A stretch of DNA of 64,000 nt from Roseiarcus sp963780825 (GTDB lineage Bacteria; Pseudomonadota; Alphaproteobacteria; Rhizobiales; Beijerinckiaceae). The DNA lies in contig CAWADL010000005.1 in the NCBI GenBank assembly GCA_963780825.1, positions 437,318-501,317 of the forward strand, given 5' to 3'. Below, piece after piece: positions 45,713-54,920 of the stretch (position 1 is the stretch's first letter; each line of letters opens with the position of its first letter). The translations under genes were made by a program, and so were the position numbers. The notes under the pieces were generated by a model. That model had not been told where the DNA came from, searched no databases, and worked only from the letters and a program-made list of their open reading frames with translations.

Positions 45713-46899
45713 ATGGACAGGCCGACTTTTCTGGAAACATATCTGAAACTACGGACGCACACTCGCCGTTCTTCACGTCGGAACATGAAATGTTGCGCGA
45801 GCAGCTGCGGCGCTTCGTCGAAACGGAAGTCAGGCCCCACGGCGAGAGCTGGGAAGCGCAAGGGTATGTTCCCCGCGACGTGCTGCGCCGCATGGGCGCC
45901 CTTGGCTTCTTCGGCATCCGCTATCCGGAGACTTACGGCGGCTCGGAAATGGATACGATGGGGAGCGTTATCCTCGCCGAGGAGCTTGGGCGATCGACGT
46001 TCTCTGGAGTTGCGATCACGGCCCTGGTTCATACCGATATGGCCTCTGTGCACGTGTTCAACGCGGGGAGCGAGGCGCAGAAGACCAAATGGATGCGTAG
46101 GATTGTCGCCGGCGAAGCCATCTGCGCCGTTGCGGTGACGGAGCCCGACGCCGGTTCGGACGTCAAGGCGATCCGCACCACCGCACGCGAGCAGGACGGC
46201 GGCTTCGTGTTGAACGGCGCGAAGATGTTCATCACCAATGGCGTCCATGCCGACCTCTATTGCGTCGCCGCCAAGACAGGCGGCGTTGGCGGCGGCAGCA
46301 AAGCTGTGACGATGTTCCTGGTTGAGAAGGGGACGCCGGGGTTCCGGGTTGGCCGCGCGTTAGACAAACATGGTTGGCGCTCCTCGGATACGGCTGAGCT
46401 ATTGTTCGAGGATTGCTTCGTGCCGAGCGACGCCGTCCTCGGTGAGGTAGGGCGCGGCTTCTACGCCATCATGCGGAACTTTCAGAACGAGCGAATTGTG
46501 ATCGCGGCGATGGCGATGGGGGAAGCGCAGGCGGCGCTCGACTTGACGATCGACTACGTAAAGACGCGCAAGGCGTTCGGCGCCCATTTGTGGGACAAAC
46601 AAGCCATTCGGCAACGGCTGGCGGAGCGAGCGGCGGAGGTCGAGGCGGGCCGCCAACTGGTCTATTCGGTCGCGTGGCGCGACGCGCGCGGGCACGACGT
46701 CACACGCGAAGTGTCCATGGCGAAGGCTTACTGTGGCGAACTGGTCAACGCGGTGATGTATGATTGCGTGCAGTTCCACGGCGGCATGGGTTTTATGCGC
46801 GGCAGCGTGATTGAACGCATGGCGCGCGACGCGCGGGTGCAGGCGATCGGCGGCGGCGCGACCGAGGTGATGCTGGAGGAAGTCGCCAAGCGGCTTTAG
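45713..46899 (+). CDS. acyl-CoA dehydrogenase (probable frameshift near N-terminus)
   Basis: About 395 residues. FAD/CoA segments: EAICAVAVTEPDAGSDVKAI, GFVLNGAKMFITNGVHADLY, FVPSDAVLGEVGRGFYAIMRN and the C-terminal YDCVQFHGGMGFMRGSVIER. The main frame is open from TTG 45637, but its first ~45 residues look unrelated; ATG 45713 in another frame starts MDRPTFLETYLKLRTH after AGGAAC and would join the main frame at HSPFFTSEHEM near 45757. Oxidises an acyl-CoA to the 2-enoyl-CoA, upstream of carboxylase and MaoC steps. Confidence 0.9.
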
Positions 46900-46906
46900 A
46901 GCGTTC

Positions 46907-47016
46907 CGTCATTGCGAGGAGCGAAGCGACGCGGCAATCCATGGCGCCGCCGCAGCCGCTCTATCCGGCATATCGTCGATCACACGCTGGATTGCTTCGC
47001 TTCGCTCGCAATGACG
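46907..47016. repeat. palindromic intergenic repeat, copy F
   Basis: A 110-bp element bounded by CGTCATTGCGAG and CTCGCAATGACG. It separates the acyl-CoA dehydrogenase stop (8 bp away) from the convergent cobB stop (14 bp away), so it may serve as a bidirectional transcription end. Confidence 0.9.
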
Positions 47017-47029
47017 ATTCGAACCAGGA

Positions 47030-48349
47030 TTATCGCGCCGCAGCTATCGCGTGAAAGAAACTGCCGGATACGTTTCCGCGCCGCGACCCGACCAACTGCG
47101 GTGGACCGCCGTAGGCGTCGCTGGCCGTGGCGAAGGCGGGGTCCGCTCCGGTCGCTACTAACGTCGCGTAGTGAAATTCGTGACCAAGCAGCAAGTCACC
47201 GCGGCGCCCCAGCAGGCAATCCTCGCTTATGGAGACTTTTCTGTAACCAAGGGTTAGCTTTCGCTTGGCGAAGCTAGTCTCGACAGACAACAGGCCCGCC
47301 ATGGCGTGAGCTTGGCCGTCGGCGTCAATCAGGCTGCGGCCGAGCGTCATGTAGCCCCCGCATTCGCCGTGAACTGGCCTCGTTTCCGCGAAGGAGCGAA
47401 CGCCGTCGAGAAATCGGTAAGAGGCTGCAAGCCGGCCCGCATGCAATTCGGGATAGCCTCCAGGCAACCAGCAGACATCGGCCTCGGTTGGCGGCGGCTC
47501 GTTGGCGAGCGGAGAAAAAAATTGAATCTCGGCGCCGCGCGAACGCCAACTCATGAGCAGATGCGGGTATATGAACGAGAAAGCCGCATCCCTGGCAACG
47601 GCGATCCGCTGACCGGGCGGCGGAATCGATGCAGCGTCGCCGGGTGCGGAATGCAGGGGTCCAGCTAACGCCTGAACGGCCTCAATGTCGACGTGTTGAC
47701 TGATGAAGCCGGACAAATCTCTGAGAAGCGCGTCGAGATTTGAAGTCTCCTCGGCTTGCACCAGGCCGAGGTGGCGTTCGGGAAGCGAGATGTCGGGGTT
47801 TCGCGGCAAGGCGCCGACGACGGAAACCCCAAGCGCCTCGATGGCGTCCCCGGCAAGCCGTCGATGCCGCTCGCTGCCAACTTTGTTGAGCACGACGCCT
47901 GCGATCTTCATCCGCGGATCGTAAAGCGCGCAGCCCTTCACAATAGCGGCAGCCGACTGCGCTTGTCCGGATACGTCGACAACCAAGAGCACGGGCAATT
48001 TGAGCGCTGCAGCGAGATCCGCAGATGAGCCGCTCCGCCCCGACTCGGCGGGGACGCCATCAAACAGGCCCATCGAGCCCTCGGCGATGAAAAAATCGCT
48101 GTTGTCGCAAATCGAGCGGGCGAGGCCGTGAACGAGTGAGTTGGACATCGCCCAGGTGTCGAGATTGACGCTCGGCCGGCGCGTGGCTGCGGCGTGAAAG
48201 GCGGTGTCGATATAATCGGGTCCGGACTTCGCGCTCACTACGCGTTCGCCGCGATCAGCCAACGCGCGCATAAGTCCGAGCGCGAGCGTTGTCTTGCCGC
48301 TGCCGGAGCGAGGCGCAGCGATCATCAACCCACGCACGGCGAGGCTCAA
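47030..48349 (-). CDS. cobB: cobyrinate a,c-diamide synthase
   Basis: ATP- and glutamine-dependent amidation of the a and c carboxylates of hydrogenobyrinate. 439 residues: N-terminal P-loop APRSGSGKTTLALGL and SAKSGPDYIDTAFH; C-terminal class I glutamine amidotransferase domain with the nucleophile Cys in HGECGGYMTLG and a late His in GHEFHY. Start is TTG 48349 in a TTGA overlap with the cobM stop. Last gene of cobL-cobE-cobM-cobB. Confidence 0.95.
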   Translation of the reverse strand: MSLAVRGLMIAAPRSGSGKTTLALGLMRALADRGERVVSAKSGPDYIDTAFHAAATRRPSVNLDTWAMSNSLVHGLARSICDNSDFFIAEGSMGLFDGVPAESGRSGSSADLAAALKLPVLLVVDVSGQAQSAAAIVKGCALYDPRMKIAGVVLNKVGSERHRRLAGDAIEALGVSVVGALPRNPDISLPERHLGLVQAEETSNLDALLRDLSGFISQHVDIEAVQALAGPLHSAPGDAASIPPPGQRIAVARDAAFSFIYPHLLMSWRSRGAEIQFFSPLANEPPPTEADVCWLPGGYPELHAGRLAASYRFLDGVRSFAETRPVHGECGGYMTLGRSLIDADGQAHAMAGLLSVETSFAKRKLTLGYRKVSISEDCLLGRRGDLLLGHEFHYATLVATGADPAFATASDAYGGPPQLVGSRRGNVSGSFFHAIAAAR

Positions 48350-49119
48350 CGCGGCGCGCCTTCGGGTTGGCCGCGGAATCGGCGGCGATAGTCGGGGTCG
48401 TAGAGCGCGCTCTCTCGGAAATCTTCGCTCTCAAGCACCGCGCCGACAAATATGAGCGCGGTTCGCTCCAAAGGCGCCTCGGCGACACGTGCAACTATGT
48501 TTGAGAGAGTACCAGTTACGACACGCTGATCCGGCCAGCTTGCGCGATAGACAATGGCGACGGGGCCGTCGAGGCCGTAGTGAGGTATCAGCTCTTCCAC
48601 AACAGACGAAAGCGCGTGAATTGAGAGATGAATTGCCAGCGTCGCCTTTGTGCGGGCAAAGGCGGACAACATCTCTGTCTCAGGCATCGACGAAGCCCGG
48701 CCGTTCGTGCGCGTGAGCACGACGGACTGGGCAACTTCAGGCAGCGTCAGTTCGCGTCCCAGCGCCGCTGAGGCGGCCGCGAAAGCCGGCACGCCAGGCG
48801 TTATGTCGAAGGGTATGCCGAGCTGCCGCAGACGACGTAACTGTTCACCCATCGCGCTCCAGATCGAGAGATCGCCGGAGTGAAGCCGCGCAACGTCCTG
48901 GCCTGCCTCGTGCGCGCGCTGCATCTCGGCGATGATCTCTTCGAGAGACATCGGCGCGGTGTCGATGACGCGCGCGCCGTCTGAACACCAATCGAGCAGC
49001 TCTCGCGGCACCAAAGACCCGGCAAACAGACACACGGGGCAGCGCGCCAACAAATCTCGTCCGCGGACGGTTATGAGATCAGGCGCGCCCGGACCAGCGC
49101 CGATGAAATGAATGGTCAT
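48346..49119 (-). CDS. cobM: precorrin-4 C11-methyltransferase
   Basis: SAM-dependent methylation of precorrin-4 at C11. 257 residues of tetrapyrrole methylase fold: IHFIGAGPGAPDLITVRGRD, ARLHSGDLSIWSAMGEQLRRL, GIPFDITPGVPAFAAASAAL and VVYRASWPDQRVVTGTL. ATG 49119 overlaps the cobE stop; its own stop overlaps the cobB TTG start. Confidence 0.95.
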   Translation of the reverse strand: MTIHFIGAGPGAPDLITVRGRDLLARCPVCLFAGSLVPRELLDWCSDGARVIDTAPMSLEEIIAEMQRAHEAGQDVARLHSGDLSIWSAMGEQLRRLRQLGIPFDITPGVPAFAAASAALGRELTLPEVAQSVVLTRTNGRASSMPETEMLSAFARTKATLAIHLSIHALSSVVEELIPHYGLDGPVAIVYRASWPDQRVVTGTLSNIVARVAEAPLERTALIFVGAVLESEDFRESALYDPDYRRRFRGQPEGAPR

Positions 49120-49511
49120 CCCTCAGCTTCCTCCACGAGGGCGATGGCGCAAGACACATCTCCGGAGCTGTGTTTGGACACGAGCAGTCTGGCGCGAGCG
49201 CCCGCGCCGCACAAAGCCGCGGCTTCGGCGACGCTCCCCACCCCGGTGAGTTCTGCAACCCTTTTCGAAGGCGATGCAATACGGGCTTCCACGCCTTTGA
49301 GTGCATCGTCCTCGTGGAAATGAAGCGCCAGCGTCAAGCGCGCAGCGGCTTCCCGGAGGCCCGCTTCTGCGAGCTTCCGCGCACTGGTGTGCAATCCGAC
49401 GAGCTGCACCGGAACGGGCGCTAGCGCGAGCGTTTCCTGAGCCGCTGCAATCACCGCTTCGGCAGTCACACCTAACCTGCATCCGAGGCCCATGACGGCG
49501 AGCGAGCTCAC
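49116..49511 (-). CDS. cobE: CobE/CbiG C-terminal-like cobalamin biosynthesis protein
   Basis: A 131-residue protein of the CobE/CbiG-C family: VMGLGCRLGVTAEAVIAAA, GLHTSARKLAEAGLREAA, then VAEAAALCGAGARARLLVSK. Needed in the aerobic pathway, but its reaction is not established. Start chosen as GTG 49511, which overlaps the cobL stop as GTGA; an in-frame ATG at 49529 lies inside cobL. Confidence 0.88.
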   Translation of the reverse strand: MSSLAVMGLGCRLGVTAEAVIAAAQETLALAPVPVQLVGLHTSARKLAEAGLREAAARLTLALHFHEDDALKGVEARIASPSKRVAELTGVGSVAEAAALCGAGARARLLVSKHSSGDVSCAIALVEEAEG

Positions 49512-50720
49512 GTCTTCACCACCTTCCATTGCACGACGGGCATGGCGGGGCGAAAGCCGTGGAAACGCCCGACAGCATCGGCGCGCGCGAACTGCGCCTG
49601 CACCAAACTTCCGCCAAGCGTCCCGTAACGGCGGATCGCTTCCGCCTGGCTCTCGATCGTCACCGCGTTGAGCACGAGGCGACCGCCCGCGCGCAGCGCC
49701 GCCCAGCAGGTTTCGAAAACCCCGGGCTCGTTGAAGCCGCCACCGATGAAAACGGCGTCAGGCGTTGAGAGACTTGATAGAACTTCGGGCGCGCGGCCCT
49801 CGACCACGTTGAGATGCGAAACGCCGAGAGTCGCGGCGTTGCGACGTATGCGCGCGCAGCGCTCCTCGTTCCGCTCGACCGCGCTCGCTTTCATGGAGGG
49901 GTCCGTTAGCAACCATTCGATCGCGATCGACCCTGATCCGGCGCCAACGTCCCACAGCGTTTGGCGCGGCCTCGGCGCTAGCGCCGATAGAGTAAGTGCA
50001 CGCATCTCGCTTTTGGTGAGTTGCCCGTCGTTCTCGAACCAGGCGTCGGGCAGGCCGGCGGCCCTCGGCGGGACCTGCCGCGGTTCCGTGGCGGCGACCT
50101 CAACCGCGATTGTGTTCAGGGGATCTACTTCTTCGAAATCAAACGCCGCTGCCTCCGTTTGGCGAAGGCGTTCGCGGCTCCCGCCCATCGCCTCGCAGAC
50201 GGTGATGGCGCTCGCCCCTAACCCTTTCTCGACGAGCAACCGCGCGAGTTTCGCGGGCGTTTCACCATCCCAAGACAAAGCGAGGATGCGGGCGCCAGGC
50301 TGCAGGGCGGGGATGGCGCGGTCGAGCGCGCGGCCGTGCAGCGAAAGCAGCGCGCAATCCTGTAGCGGCCAGCCAAGCCGGGAAGCGGCGAGGCTGAAAG
50401 CCGAGGGTTGCGGATGACAGTTCATCTCCGCGCTCGGGACGATTTGCGGCGAGCAGCGAGCCGACGCCGAAAAAGAACGGGTCGCCTGACGCGAGGACGC
50501 AGACGGGTTGGCCGCGTCTGGCGAGGATCTTCGGAAAGGCCTCCTGGAGCGGTGAAGGCCACGCCATCTGCTCGCCTTCCGTCGAACCGATCAACCGCAG
50601 ATGACGCGCGCCGCCGACGATCAGCGAGGCTTGCGAGATGAGCCGCGCTGCGGCAGGGGATAGTCCGTCAAGTCCGTCTTCGCCTAGCCCGATGACGGAC
50701 AGCCACGGATCGCGGCTCAT
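49508..50720 (-). CDS. cobL: precorrin-6B C5,15-methyltransferase (decarboxylating), frameshifted
   Basis: Bifunctional enzyme: an N-terminal CbiE-like methylase (WLSVIGLGEDGLDGLSPAA, VLASGDPFFFGVGSLLA) and a C-terminal CbiT-like methyltransferase/decarboxylase (MRALTLSALAPRPRQTLWDV, GAGSGSIAIEW, DAVFIGGGFNEPGV). About 403 residues when repaired. The frame breaks near 50435; removing one A from AAA gives IVPSAEMNCHPQPSAF and joins the halves. Its start is 26 bp from the divergent cobK start. Confidence 0.94.
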
Positions 50721-50746
50721 AGGCGCAAGCTCGACGGGGACAAACG

Positions 50747-51490
50747 ATGCGGCTTCTCCTCCTGGGAGGCTCCACTGAGGCGAACCGGCTGGCTCGCCGC
50801 CTGTCGGGACATCCGCGCATCAAGGCGACCTTGTCGCTCGCGGGTCGAACGGCAAATCCTGCTGCGACGACGCTCCCGACACGCGTCGGCGGCTTCGGCG
50901 GAAGTGAGGGTCTGTCGCTTTATCTGAGGGAGGAGCGCATCGATGCGGTCGTAGATGCGACCCATCCCTTCGCGGCGCAAATGTCTGCGAATGCGATGGC
51001 GGCTTGCGCGAGCGCGCGCGTTCCCCTTGCATTGTTCACACGGCCGCCTTGGAAAGCTCAGTTCGGCGACGCCTGGATCGAGGTAAGCAACGGCGTGGAA
51101 GCCGCCGTGGCTCTGGGCCCGTCGCCGAAGCGGGTCTTTCTCACCGTCGGACGCCAGCAACTCGCCGCGTTTCAAAGCGCGCCCCACCAGTTCTTGGTGA
51201 GGACGATTGATCCCCCCTCGCCTGAGCTTCTCCCCAAATTCGCTGAAATCCTGCTGGCGAAGGGACCATTCACCGTTGCCGAGGAGATCGACCTGATGCG
51301 GCGCTACGCAATCGAAATCCTCGTCAGCAAGAATTCCGGCGGCGGCGCGACAGCAGCCAAGATCGAAGCCGCACGCAGCCTCGGCTTGCCGGTCGTCATG
51401 ATCCAGCGCCCGCCTGTCCGGGGCGAGATCGTATTCTACGATGTCGAAGACGTGCTGGGCTGGATCGAATCTCACCTCGCCTCTCCGTAG
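50747..51490 (+). CDS. cobK: precorrin-6A reductase
   Basis: NADPH-dependent reduction of precorrin-6A. 247 residues: LLLLGGSTEANRLARRLS, DAVVDATHPFAAQMSANA, VFLTVGRQQLAAF, and ILVSKNSGGGATAAKIEAAR. On the strand opposite to its neighbours: it starts 26 bp from cobL and its 3' end overlaps the end of cobJ by 19 bp in convergent fashion. Confidence 0.95.
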   Translation: MRLLLLGGSTEANRLARRLSGHPRIKATLSLAGRTANPAATTLPTRVGGFGGSEGLSLYLREERIDAVVDATHPFAAQMSANAMAACASARVPLALFTRPPWKAQFGDAWIEVSNGVEAAVALGPSPKRVFLTVGRQQLAAFQSAPHQFLVRTIDPPSPELLPKFAEILLAKGPFTVAEEIDLMRRYAIEILVSKNSGGGATAAKIEAARSLGLPVVMIQRPPVRGEIVFYDVEDVLGWIESHLASP

Positions 51491-52236
51491 CGGCGAGGGG
51501 TCAGGACCCAAGGGTCTCGTCCGGGGCGTTCAACCAAGCATGTGTTTGATGCGCCGATCAACACCAGCGTGCTCATGTCGGCCGCGGAAGGATCTGCTTG
51601 TTTCAGCGTGGTGATGATCACGCGCTCGTCGGCTCGTCCGACGGCCTTGGCGAACACGACGAGAGTGTCGCCGCCGCGCCACTCTCTGAGCAATCGGAAG
51701 GCCTCGTGGATCTTTTCCGGGCGTGCGACGGACGCGGGATTGTAGAGGGCGAGCACGAAATCTCCCTCGCTGGCGGCGCGCAGGCGACGCACGATCAGCG
51801 ACCAGGGTTTCAAGTTGTCTGATAGCGAGATCGCGCAGAAATCGCCGCCGAGCGGAGCGCCAACGCGTGCGGCCGCGGCGTGCATGGCGCTGATGCCGGG
51901 GAGAATCTCGATGTCGAGGTGGCGCCATTCGCTGGGGCCGGCCGCTACAGCTTCGAAAACCGCGGCGGCCATCGCGAACACGCCCGGATCTCCGCCCGAA
52001 ACAATCGCCACCCGCCGCCCGCTCTGGGCGAGCGTGAGCGCGTGTCGGGCGCGGTCGAGTTCAACCCTGTTGTCGCTTGCGTGCACGACGACATTCGCCG
52101 GTATTGGCGCCCGCTCAACATAGGCCGCGTATCCGACAAGGTCGGAGATTGTCGACAGCGCGTCCGTCGCTTCGTGCGAAAGCCAGCAGGCAGGGCCGGG
52201 GCCGAGCCCGATGACCTTGAGATAGCCCTCGCTCAA
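51472..52236 (-). CDS. cobJ: precorrin-3B C17-methyltransferase
   Basis: SAM-dependent C17 methylation and ring contraction. 254 residues: VIGLGPGPACWLSHEATDAL, VAIVSGGDPGVFAMAAAVFE, LPGISAMHAAAARVGAPLGG DFCAISLSD region, and VLALYNPASVARPEK. Starts with TTG 52236 in a TTGA overlap with the cobI stop. Last gene of the riboswitch-led operon before cobK. Confidence 0.95.
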   Translation of the reverse strand: MSEGYLKVIGLGPGPACWLSHEATDALSTISDLVGYAAYVERAPIPANVVVHASDNRVELDRARHALTLAQSGRRVAIVSGGDPGVFAMAAAVFEAVAAGPSEWRHLDIEILPGISAMHAAAARVGAPLGGDFCAISLSDNLKPWSLIVRRLRAASEGDFVLALYNPASVARPEKIHEAFRLLREWRGGDTLVVFAKAVGRADERVIITTLKQADPSAADMSTLVLIGASNTCLVERPGRDPWVLTPRRYGEAR

Positions 52237-52961
52237 GGTCGACGTCCCTGACCAGGAAGCAGGACGAGCGAGAAATAGGGCGCGTCGCCTGCGAATTCCG
52301 ACAACGGAACGACTTTCTCATTCTCCATTGTTCCGCGCTCGATGTAGATCGCACGATTGATGACACCCGCCTCCTCGAATGCCGCTTTCACCTTGGCGAA
52401 GTTGCGCCCGAGCTTGATCACGACCGCTGCGTCACAGGCCTTGAGACGAGCAACGAGATCGCCGAAGGCCAGTGTTCCCGGCAACACCGTCATGACGTCG
52501 TCGCCCCATGTCATGGGCGCGCAAGCGGCGGCGGAACAACCAGCCATGCCCGTAACGCCGGGAATGATTTGGGTTTCGAAGCGCGGCCGAAGCCGAACAA
52601 ACAAATGCATGAACGACCCGTAGAAGAGAGGATCGCCCTCTGACAGCAGAGCAACGTCGAGGCCGCGCTCGAGTTTTTCCGCCAGCCGCTCGGCGGCGTC
52701 TTCATAGAAGGCCGACAACGCCGATTTGTAGTCGGGATGATCGAACGCGATTTCCGTCGTTACGGGATAGTAGAGCGGCATCTCCTCACAGGTCGCGGGA
52801 AGCCAACGGTCGACGATCATCCGCGCATTGCCGCGGCGACCGGCTTTCGCGAAATAGGCGATGATGGGAGTCTCCGCGATCAGGCGAGCGGCCTTGATTG
52901 TGAGAAGCTCGGGATCGCCCGGCCCCAAGCCGACGCCATAGAGACGACCCGCCACGCTCAC
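52233..52961 (-). CDS. cobI: precorrin-2 C20-methyltransferase
   Basis: SAM-dependent methylation at C20. 242 residues: LYGVGLGPGDPELLTIKAAR, YYPVTTEIAFDHPDYKSAL, LSEGDPLFYGSFMHLF, IIPGVTGMAGCSAAACAPMT. Start is GTG 52961, overlapping the cobH stop as GTGA. A frameshift in cobH makes the two genes look like one long open frame, but they are separate. Confidence 0.94.
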   Translation of the reverse strand: MSVAGRLYGVGLGPGDPELLTIKAARLIAETPIIAYFAKAGRRGNARMIVDRWLPATCEEMPLYYPVTTEIAFDHPDYKSALSAFYEDAAERLAEKLERGLDVALLSEGDPLFYGSFMHLFVRLRPRFETQIIPGVTGMAGCSAAACAPMTWGDDVMTVLPGTLAFGDLVARLKACDAAVVIKLGRNFAKVKAAFEEAGVINRAIYIERGTMENEKVVPLSEFAGDAPYFSLVLLPGQGRRP

Positions 52962-53588
52962 TCCTTCGCGCTCGCCAACGCGTTTACGCACGCCGCGGCG
53001 ATCGCGCTCCCGCCGCGCCGTCCCTTGACTACAATGTACGGCGCGCGCGCAAAAGCGATGAGGGCGTCCTTGGACTCGGCCGCGCCGACGAAACCGACGG
53101 GCATTCCGATCACGCACGCAGGCGGCGGCTGCGCCGCGATCCAGCAGCTCCAACAAGCGGAACAGCGCGGTCGGGGCGTTGCCGATGGCGACCACCGCGC
53201 CGGCAAGACGATCGCGCCAAAGATCAATCGCCGCGGCCGATCGGGTTGTTTGTTGCGACGCGGCGAGACGCGAGGTCTCGGGGTCGGACAAAGTGCAGAT
53301 GACTTCGTTGTTCGCCGGCAGTCGCGCTCGGGTCACGCCATGCGCGACCATCTGAGAGTCGCAGAGGATGGGTCGACCCTTCTGCAGCGCCTCGATCCCC
53401 GCCTTCGCCGCGCCGGGCGAAAAAACGATGTCGGCGGCAAGGTCCGGCGTTCCACACGCATGTATGGCTCGCACGGCGACCCGCTCCTCTTCCGCGCTAA
53501 AACGCGTGAGATCCGCCTCGGCGCGGATGATCGCGAAGGATCGTTGGTAAATCTCGTCGCCGTTTTTGATGTAGTCGAAACCGCTCAT
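52958..53588 (-). CDS. cobH: precorrin-8X methylmutase (frameshifted)
   Basis: Moves the C11 methyl to C12 to give hydrogenobyrinate. About 210 residues. Catalytic His43 is present in AIHACGTPDLAAD, followed by GRPILCDSQMVAHGVTR and IGNAPTALFRLLELLD. Near 53130 the frame breaks; the next frame continues CVIGMPVGFVGAAESKDALI and VVKGRRGGSAIAAACVNALA to the stop at 52958. Its ATG overlaps the cobG stop as ATGA. Confidence 0.93.
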
Positions 53589-54920
53589 CGCATCTTCGTT
53601 TCCGCCGACGGCCGAAGCCGGCGCGCCAGTTCCCCCATGAGCCCTTCGCGGTCAAGGCCTGAAAGCGCCGGCGCGGCGTCGGCCTTGCCGCCTAGCACGA
53701 GATCGAAGCGGCCGCCGTTGCCGACGATCGTAATCGGCGCCGCGCGCGGATAGGCGCACCCTTTCGCGCAGCCGGAAACGTGCAGGGTGGGCCCCGCGTC
53801 GGCGGCCAAGGGCGCCAGCCAATCCGCGACTTCGCGTGTGGGGATCGAGCCGCTTGTACAATCCGGGGCGCCTGGGCAGGCGGCGACCTTCAGTCGAGGA
53901 TCGTCGGCATCGAGAATGAAATCAAGATCGCCAAGCCCGTTCCTCAGGGCAGTGGCCCTTTCCGAGGATATGCCGAGAATGACAATTGCGCGCCAAGGCG
54001 TGAGGCGTAAGCCGCGCGCTCCGGCCGCCGCGCTTAGCTTCGCCAGGGCGGCAAACGTCTGCGCGCTCGTGCGCCCAAACGGAAGCGCCGCGCCAACGAA
54101 CCAGCCGCTGGCGGTCTCGTGATAGCCGAGAATGTCGGCGGCGGGTCGCGCTTGCGGCGACGGCTTCGTTTCCGCGAGAGGCAGGCCAAGGCGTTCGGCC
54201 AGGGCCTCGACACCGACCTTGCGGACCAGATCGCGAAGACGTCGCGGCGGCGTCTTGCCTTCGCGACTGGCGAGGAATGAAGCGGCCGCAGCGCGCGCTA
54301 TGGCGACGACGTGACCTGCCGCGAAGGGGCCAAGCGGCCGGTCGTCCGCGCCGGCCAGCCGCACCCAACAAGTCCCGTCTTCGGCCGCCTCGAAGGCGAC
54401 GTCGGCGCCGCAATCCCCGAGAGGATACGCGCCGGAGTCGATCGAGAAGCCAAACTTGCTGGGAAGCCGCCAGAGCGTCCGGTCCTCGCCGAGCGCGGCC
54501 TCCAGAGCGCGCGCGAGCGGGCGCACATCTGGCGCGCCAGGCAGGAAACCGGCGAACGGGGAAACCAGCACATTGCGGACGGCTTCGGCTTCCGTTGACG
54601 CGTCGACCAGGCCGCGAGCGGAAAGGCGCTCGATGAGCGGCGCCCAGGTCGCTTCGGAAACGCCGCGGAGTTGCAGATTGCCGCGCCCGGTAAGGTCGAT
54701 GACGCCATTGCCGTAAGTTTGCGCGCAGTCGGAGATCTCGGCAGCGAGCGCGGGCGAGACCTCCCCGCAGGACAGCCGAAGGCGCACGATGAGGCCAGTC
54801 GCCCGAGAGCATCGGGCGCAGGGCGCCGGGACACCAGCCTTTAGCTCTGTCGATCGCGCCTATGCCGCCTCCCGCATGTGGCTCAAGAATTCCTCCACGC
54901 TGTTGCGGCGCGAGCGCCAA
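53585..54920 (-). CDS. cobG: precorrin-3B synthase (frameshift near N-terminus; start uncertain)
   Basis: O2-dependent Fe-S/heme-type enzyme making precorrin-3B, so this is the aerobic route. The C-terminal cluster ligands are in CPGAPDCTSGS and SGCAKGCAYP; the ferredoxin-like repeats include GNGVIDLTGRGNLQLRGVSE. The main frame opens only at 54787. Just upstream IDRAKGWCPGALRPMLSGD is in another frame and joins it if the T near 54797 is removed (GDGLIVRLRLSCGE). That frame opens at ATG 54920, inside cobN; a later real start hidden by another error is possible. Confidence 0.9.

Noticed and set aside
15275..47016. CRISPR array or insertion sequence made of the ~110-bp repeats
   Set aside because: Copies are kilobases apart, single, palindromic and without spacers, cas genes, transposase or target duplications.
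52233..53588. Apparent CobH-CobI fusion protein of 451 residues
   Set aside because: The join is caused by a frame break in cobH near 53130; the true cobH end and the overlapping GTG start of cobI are both visible.
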